NCBI RefSeq assembly: GCF_014084125.1
Contig: NZ_CP048405.1
Coordinates: 4,092,001 to 4,156,000, forward strand
From: Streptacidiphilus sp. PB12-B1b
GTDB lineage: Bacteria; Actinomycetota; Actinomycetes; Streptomycetales; Streptomycetaceae
Direction: 5' to 3'
Length of the DNA stretch: 64,000 nucleotides
Shown: piece after piece, positions 23,743-31,812 of the stretch
Numbering within the stretch: the stretch's first letter is position 1
Layout of the letters: each line of letters begins with the position of its first letter
Notes under the pieces: model-generated
Told to the model about the DNA's origin: nothing
Seen by the model: the letters and a program-made list of their open reading frames with translations, nothing else
Databases searched by the model: none
Made by a program: the position numbers and the translations under genes

Positions 23743-24930
23743 ATGGACTACCAGCCCCCTTGGGTCACCACGCCCGTCACCGCGGACCTGCTGCGCGGCG
23801 CTCTCGAGCTGGAGCGCACCGCGCACGGCGTGCTGCCGCACCGCCTGCCCGCCTGGGCGCGCGCGCAGTGCGACGACGAGCAGCTCGCCATGGCCGAGGC
23901 CCAGCCCTCCGGCGTCCGCCTGGCCTTCCGCACCCGGGCCACCACCGTCGAACTGGACGTCCTGCCCACCAAGACGGTCTACGGGGAGCGCCCCCAGCAG
24001 CCCGACGGCGTGTACGACCTGCTCGTGGACGGCCGCCTCGCCGGCCGGGCCACCGTGGAGGGCGGCAACGTCCTGACGGTGGACATGACCAACGGGGACC
24101 GGGAGACCCGGCCGGGCCCGGTCGGCACGCTGCGGTTCACCGATCTGGCCGACGGGGTCAAGGACGTCGAGATCTGGCTGCCGCACCAGGAGATCACCGA
24201 GCTGGTCGCCCTGCGCACCGATGCGCCGGTCGAGGCCGCGCCCGACCGGGGCCGCCGGGTGTGGCTGCACCATGGCAGCTCGATCAGCCAGGGCGCCGCC
24301 GCCGAGAGCCCCAGCACCACCTGGCCCGCGCTGGCCGCCGCCCTCGGCGGCGTGGAGCTGACCAATCTGGGTCTCGGCGGCGGCGCCCTGCTCGACCCGT
24401 TCACCGCCCGCGTCATGCGCGACACGCCTGCGGACCTGATCAGCGTCAAGATCGGCATCAACCTGGTCAATGCCGACCTGATGCGCCTGCGCGCCTTCGC
24501 CCCGGCGGTGCACGGCTTCCTCGACACCATCCGCGACGGGCACCCCACCGCGCCGCTGCTGGTGGTCTCGCCGCTCTACTGCGCCATCCACGAGGACACG
24601 CCCGGGCCCAGCGTCCCGGATTCCGACAGCAGCGGCGCCGGACAGGCGGAGGGGATCCGGGCCCTGGGCGACCCGGCGGAGAGCGCTTTCGGCAAGCTGA
24701 CGCTCACCGTCATCCGCGCGGAGCTGGCGCGGATCACCGCCGCCCGCGCCGCCGACGACGCCCGTCTGTACTACCTCGACGGCCGCGACCTGTACGGCGC
24801 GGCGGACTTCGCCGAGCTGCCGCTGCCCGACCAGCTCCACCCGGACGCCGCCGCGCACCGACGCATCGGGGAGCGCTTCGCCGGGCTGGCCTTCGCCCCG
24901 GACGGGCCGTTCGCCGCCGAGGACGCCTGA
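23743..24930 (+). CDS. SGNH/GDSL-type esterase (SsfX3-like)
   Basis: 395 residues, no signal peptide. An N-terminal beta-rich domain (about 1-165) precedes an SGNH hydrolase domain. The nucleophile block is WLHHGSSISQG (about residue 180), followed by an NLGLGGGALLDPF block, KIGINLVN and the catalytic DQLHPD near residue 365. The two-domain layout matches the SsfX3 family from tetracycline-like biosynthesis. It is likely an acyl esterase; the substrate is unknown. The start at 23743 is the first ATG of the conserved N-terminus. Confidence 0.82.
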   Translation: MDYQPPWVTTPVTADLLRGALELERTAHGVLPHRLPAWARAQCDDEQLAMAEAQPSGVRLAFRTRATTVELDVLPTKTVYGERPQQPDGVYDLLVDGRLAGRATVEGGNVLTVDMTNGDRETRPGPVGTLRFTDLADGVKDVEIWLPHQEITELVALRTDAPVEAAPDRGRRVWLHHGSSISQGAAAESPSTTWPALAAALGGVELTNLGLGGGALLDPFTARVMRDTPADLISVKIGINLVNADLMRLRAFAPAVHGFLDTIRDGHPTAPLLVVSPLYCAIHEDTPGPSVPDSDSSGAGQAEGIRALGDPAESAFGKLTLTVIRAELARITAARAADDARLYYLDGRDLYGAADFAELPLPDQLHPDAAAHRRIGERFAGLAFAPDGPFAAEDA

Positions 24931-24938
24931 CCGGGCGT

Positions 24939-25214
24939 TCACTCCTCGGGATGGGCCAGCCGCTCGGCCAGGGCCAGCACGTCGCCCGGAACGGTGGCGA
25001 CGGCCTCGGTGGTGACCAGCGAGGCAGCGGCGCTCAGCTCGTCGAACGCCGTGACCGCCTCGCCGCTGACATCCGCCAGATAGGGCCAGTTGCCCTCCTC
25101 GACCGCGCGGGTGATCTGGTCGACCAGCCCCAGCGCGTGGGCGTAGAGCGCGGCGAGCCGTCGGCCGCCGACGGTCAGGTCATCGGAACGCCCCGGGGGC
25201 GGTGAGGTGCTCAT
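24939..25214 (-). CDS. Small helical protein of unknown function
   Basis: 91 residues, mostly alpha-helical and acidic, with no signal or membrane segment. The ATG at 25214 begins the well-conserved-looking part (MSTSPPPGRSDD). It is convergent with the SGNH esterase gene, 8 bases apart. I recognise no family. Confidence 0.55.
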   Translation of the reverse strand: MSTSPPPGRSDDLTVGGRRLAALYAHALGLVDQITRAVEEGNWPYLADVSGEAVTAFDELSAAASLVTTEAVATVPGDVLALAERLAHPEE

Positions 25215-25305
25215 GGGGCCATGGTCACCCCTGCGCCTGCCGCCCGCACGGCACGCGACGCAGCCGGGCTCGGCTCCGACCGGAAGCCGGGCACACCCGC
25301 GGCCG

Positions 25306-25411
25306 GGCGGCTGCACGGCCGGGTCGGACGCCGTTGAATGTCGTCCAGAAGGCGGAAGGCCCGCAGGGACGACGACGCGGCCAGGCGGCTGCTCGGCAGG
25401 TCGGACGCCGT
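25306..25411 (+). repeat. Imperfect direct repeat of about 29 bases in non-coding gap
   Basis: GGCGGCTGCACGGCCGGG plus TCGGACGCCGT (25306-25334) recurs as GGCGGCTGCTCGGCAGG plus TCGGACGCCGT (25384-25411). The repeat lies in the 346-base gap 25215-25560, where I see no gene. Function unknown. Confidence 0.5.
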
Positions 25412-25531
25412 GGGCGGAGCACCGGGGAGGCGCTTCGGCGCCACTTGCCCCGCCTCTGGGCCGGGGGGCCGGCGGCGGGCACCCGTGTCGTTCGCTGTGC
25501 GTCACGGGTGCCGTGAGCCACCGGGGCGGGC

Positions 25532-25551
25532 CGGTGCCGGACCGGGCACCG
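25532..25551 (-). terminator. Short hairpin after anti-sigma-like gene
   Basis: CGGTGCC and GGCACCG (7 pairs) flank a GC loop, 9 bases beyond the minus-strand gene stop at 25561. It is a weak candidate. Confidence 0.4.
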
Positions 25552-25560
25552 ACAACCGGG

Positions 25561-26352
25561 TCAGGGCCAGGTGAACGTGGCCAGGACGTGGCCGACGGCG
25601 TCGTAGACGGTGGCGGTGGCGCTCGCCGTCGAGGCGCCGGCGCTGCCGGAAACCGGCGTCCAGACGTAGCCGCCCGCGTAACCGGGCTGTCCGGCCAGCG
25701 ACACCACGGTCACCGGGTACACCGTCGCGCCGACCTTCATCGACATCCGTGCCACCCGGCCCGGCCCGATGTAGAGCGGCACATACAGGGTTCCCTTGCT
25801 GTCGCCGTCGGTGCGCCAGCCGACCGTGCCGGAGGCCTGGTTGCCGGCGACGGCGCTGTTGCAGCCGCCGCCGTCCTTGCCCCCCACGCACATCTGTGCG
25901 CCCGTGAGCGTCAGCCACACACCGTGCCCCACCTGCACCCGCCGACCGGACGGCACCACCTGGACCGGCAACGCCCCCGAGCCCGAACCCGACTGCAAGC
26001 CCGAGCCCGGCCCGGAACCGGACGGCGGCCCGGACACGGCACCCGACGGAGACCCCGAGGGAACCCCCGGCGGTGATGCCGGGGCGGTCCCCCCGCCGGT
26101 GCGTCCGGCCCCGGCCGGGCCGACCGCGCCGGCGCCCGGCACCACCTGCGTTCCGGTGCGCAGCACCCCCGTGGCCGCCACCGGAACCACGACCGCCACC
26201 GCCGTGGCGACCGCCGCCGCCAAGGCCCTGCCCCGGACCTGCCGCCGCTGCCGCCGCGCCCGTGCCCGGATCTGCGCCGACGGCCAGGCGGGCGGCTCCA
26301 GGCTCTCGGCCGTTCGGCGCAGCGCCAGCCTCAGCTCCTCCTCGAAACTCAT
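25561..26352 (-). CDS. Probable membrane anti-sigma partner with extracytoplasmic sensor-like domain
   Basis: 263 residues. The N-terminal 45 residues are charged and cytoplasmic (SFEEELRLALRRTAESLEPP). A transmembrane helix follows at about 45-65, then a Gly/Pro/Ser linker, then an extracytoplasmic domain at about 130-263 with GHGVWLTLTGAQMC and LAGQPGYAGGYVWTP. Its ATG overlaps the sigma-factor stop by four bases. This coupling and topology fit an anti-sigma or co-regulator, though no zinc-finger motif is present. The extracytoplasmic domain is homologous to the next secreted protein upstream. Confidence 0.65.
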   Translation of the reverse strand: MSFEEELRLALRRTAESLEPPAWPSAQIRARARRQRRQVRGRALAAAVATAVAVVVPVAATGVLRTGTQVVPGAGAVGPAGAGRTGGGTAPASPPGVPSGSPSGAVSGPPSGSGPGSGLQSGSGSGALPVQVVPSGRRVQVGHGVWLTLTGAQMCVGGKDGGGCNSAVAGNQASGTVGWRTDGDSKGTLYVPLYIGPGRVARMSMKVGATVYPVTVVSLAGQPGYAGGYVWTPVSGSAGASTASATATVYDAVGHVLATFTWP

Positions 26353-26885
26353 CGTGGGCCTGCTCCTTCCAGATCCGCCGCCGGCAGGTGGGACGCCAGG
26401 GCCGGGTGCGTGCGCAGTTTCTGCAGCCCCCGGCTGGCCTGGCTTTTCACATTGCCCGGCGAGCAGCCGAGCACGTCCGCGACCTGGCGTTCGCTCATGT
26501 CCTCCCAGAAGCGCAGGACCACGACCGCGCGTTGCCGCGGCGGCAGCCCGGCCAGTGCCTGCAGCAGCAGCGAGCGGGTCTCGGGTCCGGCGTCCCGGTT
26601 CTCGTCGGCCCGGTCGGGCGGGGTGGGCGTCAGCAGGTGCAGCACCCGCTGACGCCGGTAGCGGCTGCGGTTGTTGTTGACCATGGCCCGGTGGACGTAG
26701 GCGTCCGGGTCGTCCAGCCGCCTGATGCCGGACCAGTTCCGGAACACCTTCGCCAGGGTCGCCTGGACCAGGTCCTCCGCCTCATGGTGGTCCCCCGTCA
26801 ACAGGTATGCGGTACGCACCAGCCGGCGCCAGCGCGCCCCCGCGTAGGACTCGAAGTCCAGCTCCGACCACTCGGTCTCCCCCAC
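26349..26885 (-). CDS. SigE-family ECF RNA polymerase sigma factor
   Basis: 178 residues. Region 2 is FESYAGARWRRLVRTAYLLTGDHHEAEDLVQATLAKVFRNW, with region 2.3-2.4 in DDPDAYVHRAMVNNNRSRYRR. Region 4 is ALAGLPPRQRAVVVLRFWEDMSERQVADVLGCSPGNVKSQASRGLQKLR. The GTG at 26885 follows GGAGGGG. It is translationally coupled to the membrane gene downstream. It probably transcribes its own operon and genes for the secreted paralogue. Confidence 0.88.
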   Translation of the reverse strand: MGETEWSELDFESYAGARWRRLVRTAYLLTGDHHEAEDLVQATLAKVFRNWSGIRRLDDPDAYVHRAMVNNNRSRYRRQRVLHLLTPTPPDRADENRDAGPETRSLLLQALAGLPPRQRAVVVLRFWEDMSERQVADVLGCSPGNVKSQASRGLQKLRTHPALASHLPAADLEGAGPR

Positions 26886-26934
26886 CGCATCCCCTCCGCT
26901 GCCCGGCCCGCCGCCTGTCCCCTGTCCCCGCCGG

Positions 26935-27462
26935 TCAGAACTGGGCCAGGACCCCGCCGGACGCGTCCCGCACGACCACTCCGGCCGTGGCGTCGGCGGG
27001 GGCCCAGCCGTAGCCGACGGCATAGCCGGGGTGTCCGGCCAGGGTGACGACCTGCAGGCCGTCGCTCTGCTTGCCCTCGGTGAGGGTCATCCGGGCGACC
27101 GTGCCGGAGCCCAGGTAGAGCGCCTGGTAGAGGGTAGGGCCGTTGGCGAGCCCGGTGGTCCGCAGGCCCACCGAGTCCGGTGCCTGGTTGCCGTTGACGA
27201 CGCTGTCGCACTCGGTGGGGTTCTGGACGCCGCCCTGGCAGACCTCGGTGGCGGTGAGCGTCAGCCACAGGCCGTGGCCCAGGGCCACGCGCTGTCCGGG
27301 CGCGACCACGCGCACGGACGCCGAGGCCGACGCTGTTCCCCGGCCCGCTGCGGCGGCCGGGAGCGCCGCTGTGCCCACGGTCACGGCCGCCAGCAGCCCG
27401 GCGGCGGCCAGCGTCCCCCCGACGCGCCTGGCTGTGGGCAGGCCGGTCCTGTTCACGATCAT
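26935..27462 (-). CDS. Secreted paralogue of the anti-sigma sensor domain
   Basis: 175 residues with a signal peptide (ALPAAAAG, cleavage near residue 40). The mature domain shares with the membrane protein at 25561 the pattern GHGxWLTLT, one Cys, NGNQAxxSVGxRT, GxGxVARM and LAGxPGYAxGY. The ATG at 27462 starts just upstream of the signal. It lies 49 bases upstream of the sigma gene on the same strand, so it may be the first gene of a three-gene unit. Function is unknown; it could be a soluble decoy or ligand partner. Confidence 0.65.
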   Translation of the reverse strand: MIVNRTGLPTARRVGGTLAAAGLLAAVTVGTAALPAAAAGRGTASASASVRVVAPGQRVALGHGLWLTLTATEVCQGGVQNPTECDSVVNGNQAPDSVGLRTTGLANGPTLYQALYLGSGTVARMTLTEGKQSDGLQVVTLAGHPGYAVGYGWAPADATAGVVVRDASGGVLAQF

Positions 27463-27541
27463 GGTGTTCCTCGTTCTCTCGGTTCCCCTCGGGGTGCTCC
27501 CCCGCCCGTACTCACCCCGGTGCCCACGGAAAGGTTGCACG

Positions 27542-27716
27542 GTGCCGGGCGCGGCCGGTCTGGAGGCGGGCTCGTCGGCGATGGTCGTCGTCTGGGAGAA
27601 CAGCTGGGCCGGGCGGTTGGCCGCCGCGCTGCGCGGCTCCCACGGCCGGGTGGTGGCACTGGACCGGATTCCGCGACGCCGTGGTGCGGGCCATCGCCGC
27701 TCTCAACGAAGGCTGA
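27542..27716 (+). pseudogene. C-terminal remnant of a DUF6325-type gene
   Basis: The frame reads SSAMVVVWENSWAGRLAAAL then RGSHGRVVALDRIP, the usual end of DUF6325-type proteins. It then needs a frame change to read RDAVVRAIAALNEG and stop at 27714-27716. The N-terminal part is absent. In Streptomyces these genes commonly precede a SHOCT-domain gene, which is exactly what follows here. Confidence 0.55.
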
Positions 27717-27751
27717 ACGAAGCCGAACGGGGCCGGACGAGTGAGGAGTTC

Positions 27752-28057
27752 ATGATGCCGCGACGCATGGGACGTCCCGGGCTGCTCGGCGCGATGGCCA
27801 GGACGGCCGTCGTGGCCGGAACGGCGACCGCCGTCTCCGGCCGGGTGCAGCGTGGCGCCGCGGAGCGCGACGCCCAGCAGCAACAGCAACAGGCCGCCGG
27901 GGCCCGGCAACAGGCGGTGGTCGACCAGCCCCCGGCCGGGGCGGCACCGTCGCAGGACCGCATCGCCCAGTTGAAGGACCTGGCCGATCTGCGCGCCACC
28001 GGCGTGCTGACCGAGGAGAAGTTCACCGCCGAGAAGGCGCGCATCCTCAACTCCTGA
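27752..28057 (+). CDS. SHOCT-domain small membrane protein
   Basis: 101 residues: a basic N-terminus, one weak membrane helix (LLGAMARTAVVAGTATAVSG), a Gln/Ala-rich linker, and a C-terminal SHOCT motif (DRIAQLKDLADLRATGVLTEEKFTAEKARIL). SHOCT is a short oligomerisation domain found at the ends of membrane proteins. GAGGAG lies 4 bases before the ATG. It follows the DUF6325 remnant by 35 bases, the standard neighbour. Confidence 0.82.
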   Translation: MMPRRMGRPGLLGAMARTAVVAGTATAVSGRVQRGAAERDAQQQQQQAAGARQQAVVDQPPAGAAPSQDRIAQLKDLADLRATGVLTEEKFTAEKARILNS

Positions 28058-28087
28058 GGAATTCCCGAGGCCCGCCCGGCCTGCGGA

Positions 28088-28567
28088 TCACCACCCGGCG
28101 GTGCCCGCGCCGCCCTTGAACGGGCCGTGGACGCGCGCGGTGATCCAGCCGCCGTAGAAGTCGCCGTCCTGGGCGGTGACGGGCTCCCCGTCGACCGTGC
28201 AGCCGTCGGTCCGCGAGGGGTAGAAGGCCAGCCGCCCGGCCAGCTCGCCGAAGCCGGGCGACGGCTGCGGGTAGCTCCAGGCGGCCTGGGGCGAGCGGCG
28301 GTCGCCGACCCGCAGGCTCCAGTACCGGGCCTGGCCCTTCCACTCGCACCAGCTCTGCCCCTCGGCCTCCTCCAGCAGACCGGGCGCCACGTCGTCGAAG
28401 GGGAGGTAGTAGACCGGCGGGTGGCTGGTCTCCAGCACCCTGACCGCGCGCCGCGTGTCGGCCACGGTCCGGCCGCCGAAGGCGACCGTGATCCGGCGGG
28501 CGCTGGGCACCACCAGCGGGGGGCGCGGGTAGTCCCACACCGATTCGTCTCCGTCGTCACCGAACAC
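28088..28567 (-). CDS. DUF427-domain protein
   Basis: 159 residues. The double beta-barrel signatures ITVAFGGRTVADTRRAVRVLETSHPPVYYLP and WCEWKGQARYWSL, with a late DGDFYGGWIT, match DUF427 (nucleotidyltransferase-associated, function unknown). Cytoplasmic. It is convergent with the SHOCT gene. Confidence 0.85.
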   Translation of the reverse strand: MFGDDGDESVWDYPRPPLVVPSARRITVAFGGRTVADTRRAVRVLETSHPPVYYLPFDDVAPGLLEEAEGQSWCEWKGQARYWSLRVGDRRSPQAAWSYPQPSPGFGELAGRLAFYPSRTDGCTVDGEPVTAQDGDFYGGWITARVHGPFKGGAGTAGW

Positions 28568-28633
28568 ACGGCAGCCACCTCCGAGAGCCGCTCCCAGGCT
28601 ATCCCGGCGGCGGGCCGGGTACCCGGCGGCGGC

Positions 28634-29773
28634 TCACCCGTCCGCGGAGCCGGCGTCCGGCAGCGGCCGCGGCCGCGACTCCGCCCGGACCAGGCCGACC
28701 AGCACCGCCGTGGTGGCGGCCAGGGCCAGCCAGCCGCTGCCCCACGCGGCCGCCGGGACGCCCGCCGCAGCGACCACGACGGCCGCCGCCAGCCGCGACC
28801 CGGACCAGGCCCCGGCCAGCGCCCGGTGGAAGCAGGCCAGGCCGAGCAGGAAGATCGACGCCCCCAGCGGCAGCAGCCCCACCTGAAGCCCGCCCAGCGG
28901 CACGTCGAAGGACTCGATGGTCTTCTGCATGCCGACCGCGGTGACGGCGATGCCCAGGATCATCACGAAGTACGCGTATCCGAACGCGTACACCGCCACC
29001 CGGCCGCGCTGCTCGGGCCCGAAGGCGTCCAGCAGTCCCTCGCTTTCGCGGTCGTCGCGGTCGAAGTACAGCCACCACATGGCGGCGCTCAGGGCCAGCG
29101 CCAGCAGCGGCCCGGCGACGGCCGTCAGCAGCCGCGTCTGCCGGGCGGCGGCCGAGCCCACCTCGACGATCGACTCGCCGAGCACGATGATCACCGCCAG
29201 GCTGTGCCGCTCCACGAAGTGCCCGGCGCCCACCGTGAAGCCGCCGGTCCCGGTGATGAACGGCGAGGCCAGCGACACCAGACAGGCCAGCGCCATCACC
29301 GGCAGCCGCAGGTGCTGCGGCGCCGCGCCCGCGCCGACCACGATCAGCGCGCTCACCAGGTTGAGCGGGCCGATCCGGGTGATGCCGCGGCGGCCCGAGG
29401 TGCCCAGGAAGCCGACCACATGGACCAGCACCACCACCAGGTAGGCGGCCCCGAACACCAGCCCCCAGTCGCCCGGCCCGAACACCTTGGGCACGGACAG
29501 CGACATCACGAAGAAGCCCGCCATGCCCAGCAGCAGGAGCAGCCGGGAGCGGGTGCGCTCCAGGTCCAGCGCGTTGGTCAACCAGGCGTAGCCGCCGTAC
29601 ATCCACCAGGTGACGGCCAGCAGCACCACCACCTGCACCAGGCTGCGCCCGGTCGGCCGCGCGGCCAGGACGGAGGCGATCTGCGTGACGGCGAAGACGA
29701 AGACCAGGTCGAAGAACAGCTCCAGCGGGCGAACGCGCTCCGCGGCGACCGGCGCCGTCGTTGATCCGCTCAT
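28634..29773 (-). CDS. ltrA: Low temperature requirement protein A (LtrA) homologue
   Basis: 379 residues with about ten membrane helices. It opens RVRPLELFFDLVFVFAVTQ, the family hallmark, and has ERHSLAVIIVLGESIVEVG in the middle. The family was named from a Listeria cold-growth mutant; its transported substrate is unknown. ATG start. It runs divergently from the DUF5519-like gene. Confidence 0.88.
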   Translation of the reverse strand: MSGSTTAPVAAERVRPLELFFDLVFVFAVTQIASVLAARPTGRSLVQVVVLLAVTWWMYGGYAWLTNALDLERTRSRLLLLLGMAGFFVMSLSVPKVFGPGDWGLVFGAAYLVVVLVHVVGFLGTSGRRGITRIGPLNLVSALIVVGAGAAPQHLRLPVMALACLVSLASPFITGTGGFTVGAGHFVERHSLAVIIVLGESIVEVGSAAARQTRLLTAVAGPLLALALSAAMWWLYFDRDDRESEGLLDAFGPEQRGRVAVYAFGYAYFVMILGIAVTAVGMQKTIESFDVPLGGLQVGLLPLGASIFLLGLACFHRALAGAWSGSRLAAAVVVAAAGVPAAAWGSGWLALAATTAVLVGLVRAESRPRPLPDAGSADG

Positions 29774-29923
29774 GGCGGGATTGTTCCAGACCTGACGGGC
29801 CGAGCCGTGATCGCCGCCCGAGCCGCCTGTCGTCGCGTGCGCTCGGCCCCCACGGTGACGTGTAGCGGGCTCATTTGGTGGGGACGCTGGCGGTTGACCG
29901 TGCGACGCGGTAAGGATGTCAGC

Positions 29924-30409
29924 ATGAACGCGACCCTGCGCGCGATCGAACAGCTTGAATCATGGGCGGGCCTCCATGGTGCCCCTGCCAGTTGCGGCAC
30001 GGGCACCGCGCTGCGTTCCGGCTCGCGCGACATCGTGCACTTCCACACCGAGCACGACGCCGACCTCCACCTGACCGGCCCGGCCATCCAGCGGTTGTGC
30101 CCGGAGTTGGCGGAGTGCACCGCCGTCCGGCTGCATCCGGCCTCGCAGTGGGTGACCGTGCACCTGGACTGCGCCGGGGACGCCGACCTGCTGGTCGCGC
30201 TGGTCAGCGTGGCGTTGAAGGCGCACGCCCGCGCCGGGCTCCCGGGCGCGCCGCCCGTCGACGCGCTCTGCAACCTGGCCCGCGTGGACATCCTGCCCGG
30301 TGCCACGCCGCTGGCGCTCGCGGCGGGTTCGCACCCCCGGGGCGCCCGCTCCCGGCTCGGGCGCCCGGCCGAGGGGTGGGCCCGACGGGCGCTGCGCCGC
30401 ACGGCCTGA
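29924..30409 (+). CDS. Luciferase-domain (DUF5519-like) protein
   Basis: 161 residues. HFHTEHDADLHLTGPAIQRL and SQWVTVHLDCAGDADLLVALVSVALKAH resemble the short luciferase-like/DUF5519 domain found widely in Streptomyces. The C-terminus is basic. The ATG at 29924 has AAGGA upstream. Function unknown. Confidence 0.65.
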   Translation: MNATLRAIEQLESWAGLHGAPASCGTGTALRSGSRDIVHFHTEHDADLHLTGPAIQRLCPELAECTAVRLHPASQWVTVHLDCAGDADLLVALVSVALKAHARAGLPGAPPVDALCNLARVDILPGATPLALAAGSHPRGARSRLGRPAEGWARRALRRTA

Positions 30410-30416
30410 CCGGGCG

Positions 30417-31658
30417 TCACGCCGCCGTGGCCGCGCCGCCCGGCCCGGCGGCGCGCTCGCGGGCGGCGGCGTAGCGCCGGGCCAGCGGACCGTACGTCAG
30501 TCCGTGCAGGGCCAGGCTCATCAGTACCGTCATCGTCATCACCTGGCCGACCAGGTCGGCGACATGGGGCTGGTCCGGGGCGAGGGCGATGAAGGCGAGC
30601 AGGCCGAAGACGATGGAGGCCAGGCCGCGCGGCCCGAGGCAGGCCAGGACCAGCCGGTCGGCGCGGTCCAGTCGACTGCCGCGCAGGCAGAGCAGGACGG
30701 GGCCGATCCGCACCACGGTCAGCGACAGGGCCGCGTAGGCCACCACCCGGGGGTCGAAGTCGCCGGTGAACGCCTGGTTGACGAGCTGTCCGAAGACGAA
30801 CCAGAGGGCCAGCGAGAGCAGCGTCCCGGTGTCCTCCAGCAGGTGCAGCGGCGTGGCCGTGGCGGGCAGGGCCCGGGCGTACGGGGTGAAGAACAGGCCG
30901 GCCACGAAGGCGGCGACGAAGCCGTTGCCGTGCACCACGATCGCCAGCGCGTACGCCATCAGCGGCAGGGCGACGATCCCCAGCCGGGCCGCGGCCGGGC
31001 CGGTCCAGCCCGCCGTCCAGGAGCGGCGCAGCAGCCAGCCGCCGGGGCGGCCGACCACGGCGCCCGCGAGCACCGCCCAGAGCAGGGCGCTGATCGCGTC
31101 GCCCAGTTCGCCGGATTCCGGCTCCGGGCCGTGGTGCGCCTCCAGGCCGGCGAGGCAGAGCAGGAAGACCGGGGCGATCAGGCCGTCGTTCAGCCCGCTC
31201 TCGACGGTGAGCACCGCGCGCAGCCAGGACGGCAGCCGGACGTCCCGGATCAGCTCGGCGGCCGGGGCCAGGTCGATCGGGACGGTGACGGCGGCGAACA
31301 GCGCCGCCAGCCACCAGCCGCCGGACGGGAACAGCAGGACGCCGAGCAGCACCCCGGCGGCGAAGGTCAGCGGCAGTGCGAACACCAGCAGCCGCACCAG
31401 CAGGCCGCGCTGATCGCGGACGGCCCCGGCGGGCACCTCGGTGGCGTCGGTGAACAGCAGCACGGCGAGGATGATCTCGACGGCGCGCTCGGCGTCCGAG
31501 GTGGTCAGGCCGATCCGCACCAGCGGGTGCGCCCCGGCCGTGAGCGCCACGCCCGCGGCGGTCATGGCGACCGGCGCGGTGATGCTCCAGCGGGCCAGCC
31601 GGGCGGCTACCAGCGCCCAGAGGAACAGCGTCCCCGTACTGACGACCAGCGCGGTCAC
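30417..31658 (-). CDS. Cation:proton antiporter (CPA1/NhaP-like)
   Basis: 413 residues with 11-13 membrane helices. The sequence VTVPIDLAPAAELIRDV followed by VESGLNDGLIAPVFLLCLAGLE carries the ND pair of the CPA1 transport site (ESGLNDG). It ends with a short cytoplasmic tail and no RCK domain. It likely exchanges Na+ or K+ for H+. The GTG at 31658 is preferred because GAGAGGA lies at proper spacing; another GTG lies two codons upstream. Confidence 0.85.
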   Translation of the reverse strand: MTALVVSTGTLFLWALVAARLARWSITAPVAMTAAGVALTAGAHPLVRIGLTTSDAERAVEIILAVLLFTDATEVPAGAVRDQRGLLVRLLVFALPLTFAAGVLLGVLLFPSGGWWLAALFAAVTVPIDLAPAAELIRDVRLPSWLRAVLTVESGLNDGLIAPVFLLCLAGLEAHHGPEPESGELGDAISALLWAVLAGAVVGRPGGWLLRRSWTAGWTGPAAARLGIVALPLMAYALAIVVHGNGFVAAFVAGLFFTPYARALPATATPLHLLEDTGTLLSLALWFVFGQLVNQAFTGDFDPRVVAYAALSLTVVRIGPVLLCLRGSRLDRADRLVLACLGPRGLASIVFGLLAFIALAPDQPHVADLVGQVMTMTVLMSLALHGLTYGPLARRYAAARERAAGPGGAATAA

Positions 31659-31812
31659 GCGCACCTGTCCTCTCCCGGCGCGCGACCGGCCGATGTCGGA
31701 AATGCCCCGGAACCGGATCGTACGGCCCGCCGCCCGCCCCGGCCGTGCAGCGCCCCGACCCCCCGCGTGGCGCGCAGGCGGGCGGCGGCCCACGTCGTCG
31801 GCAGCGGTCAGG

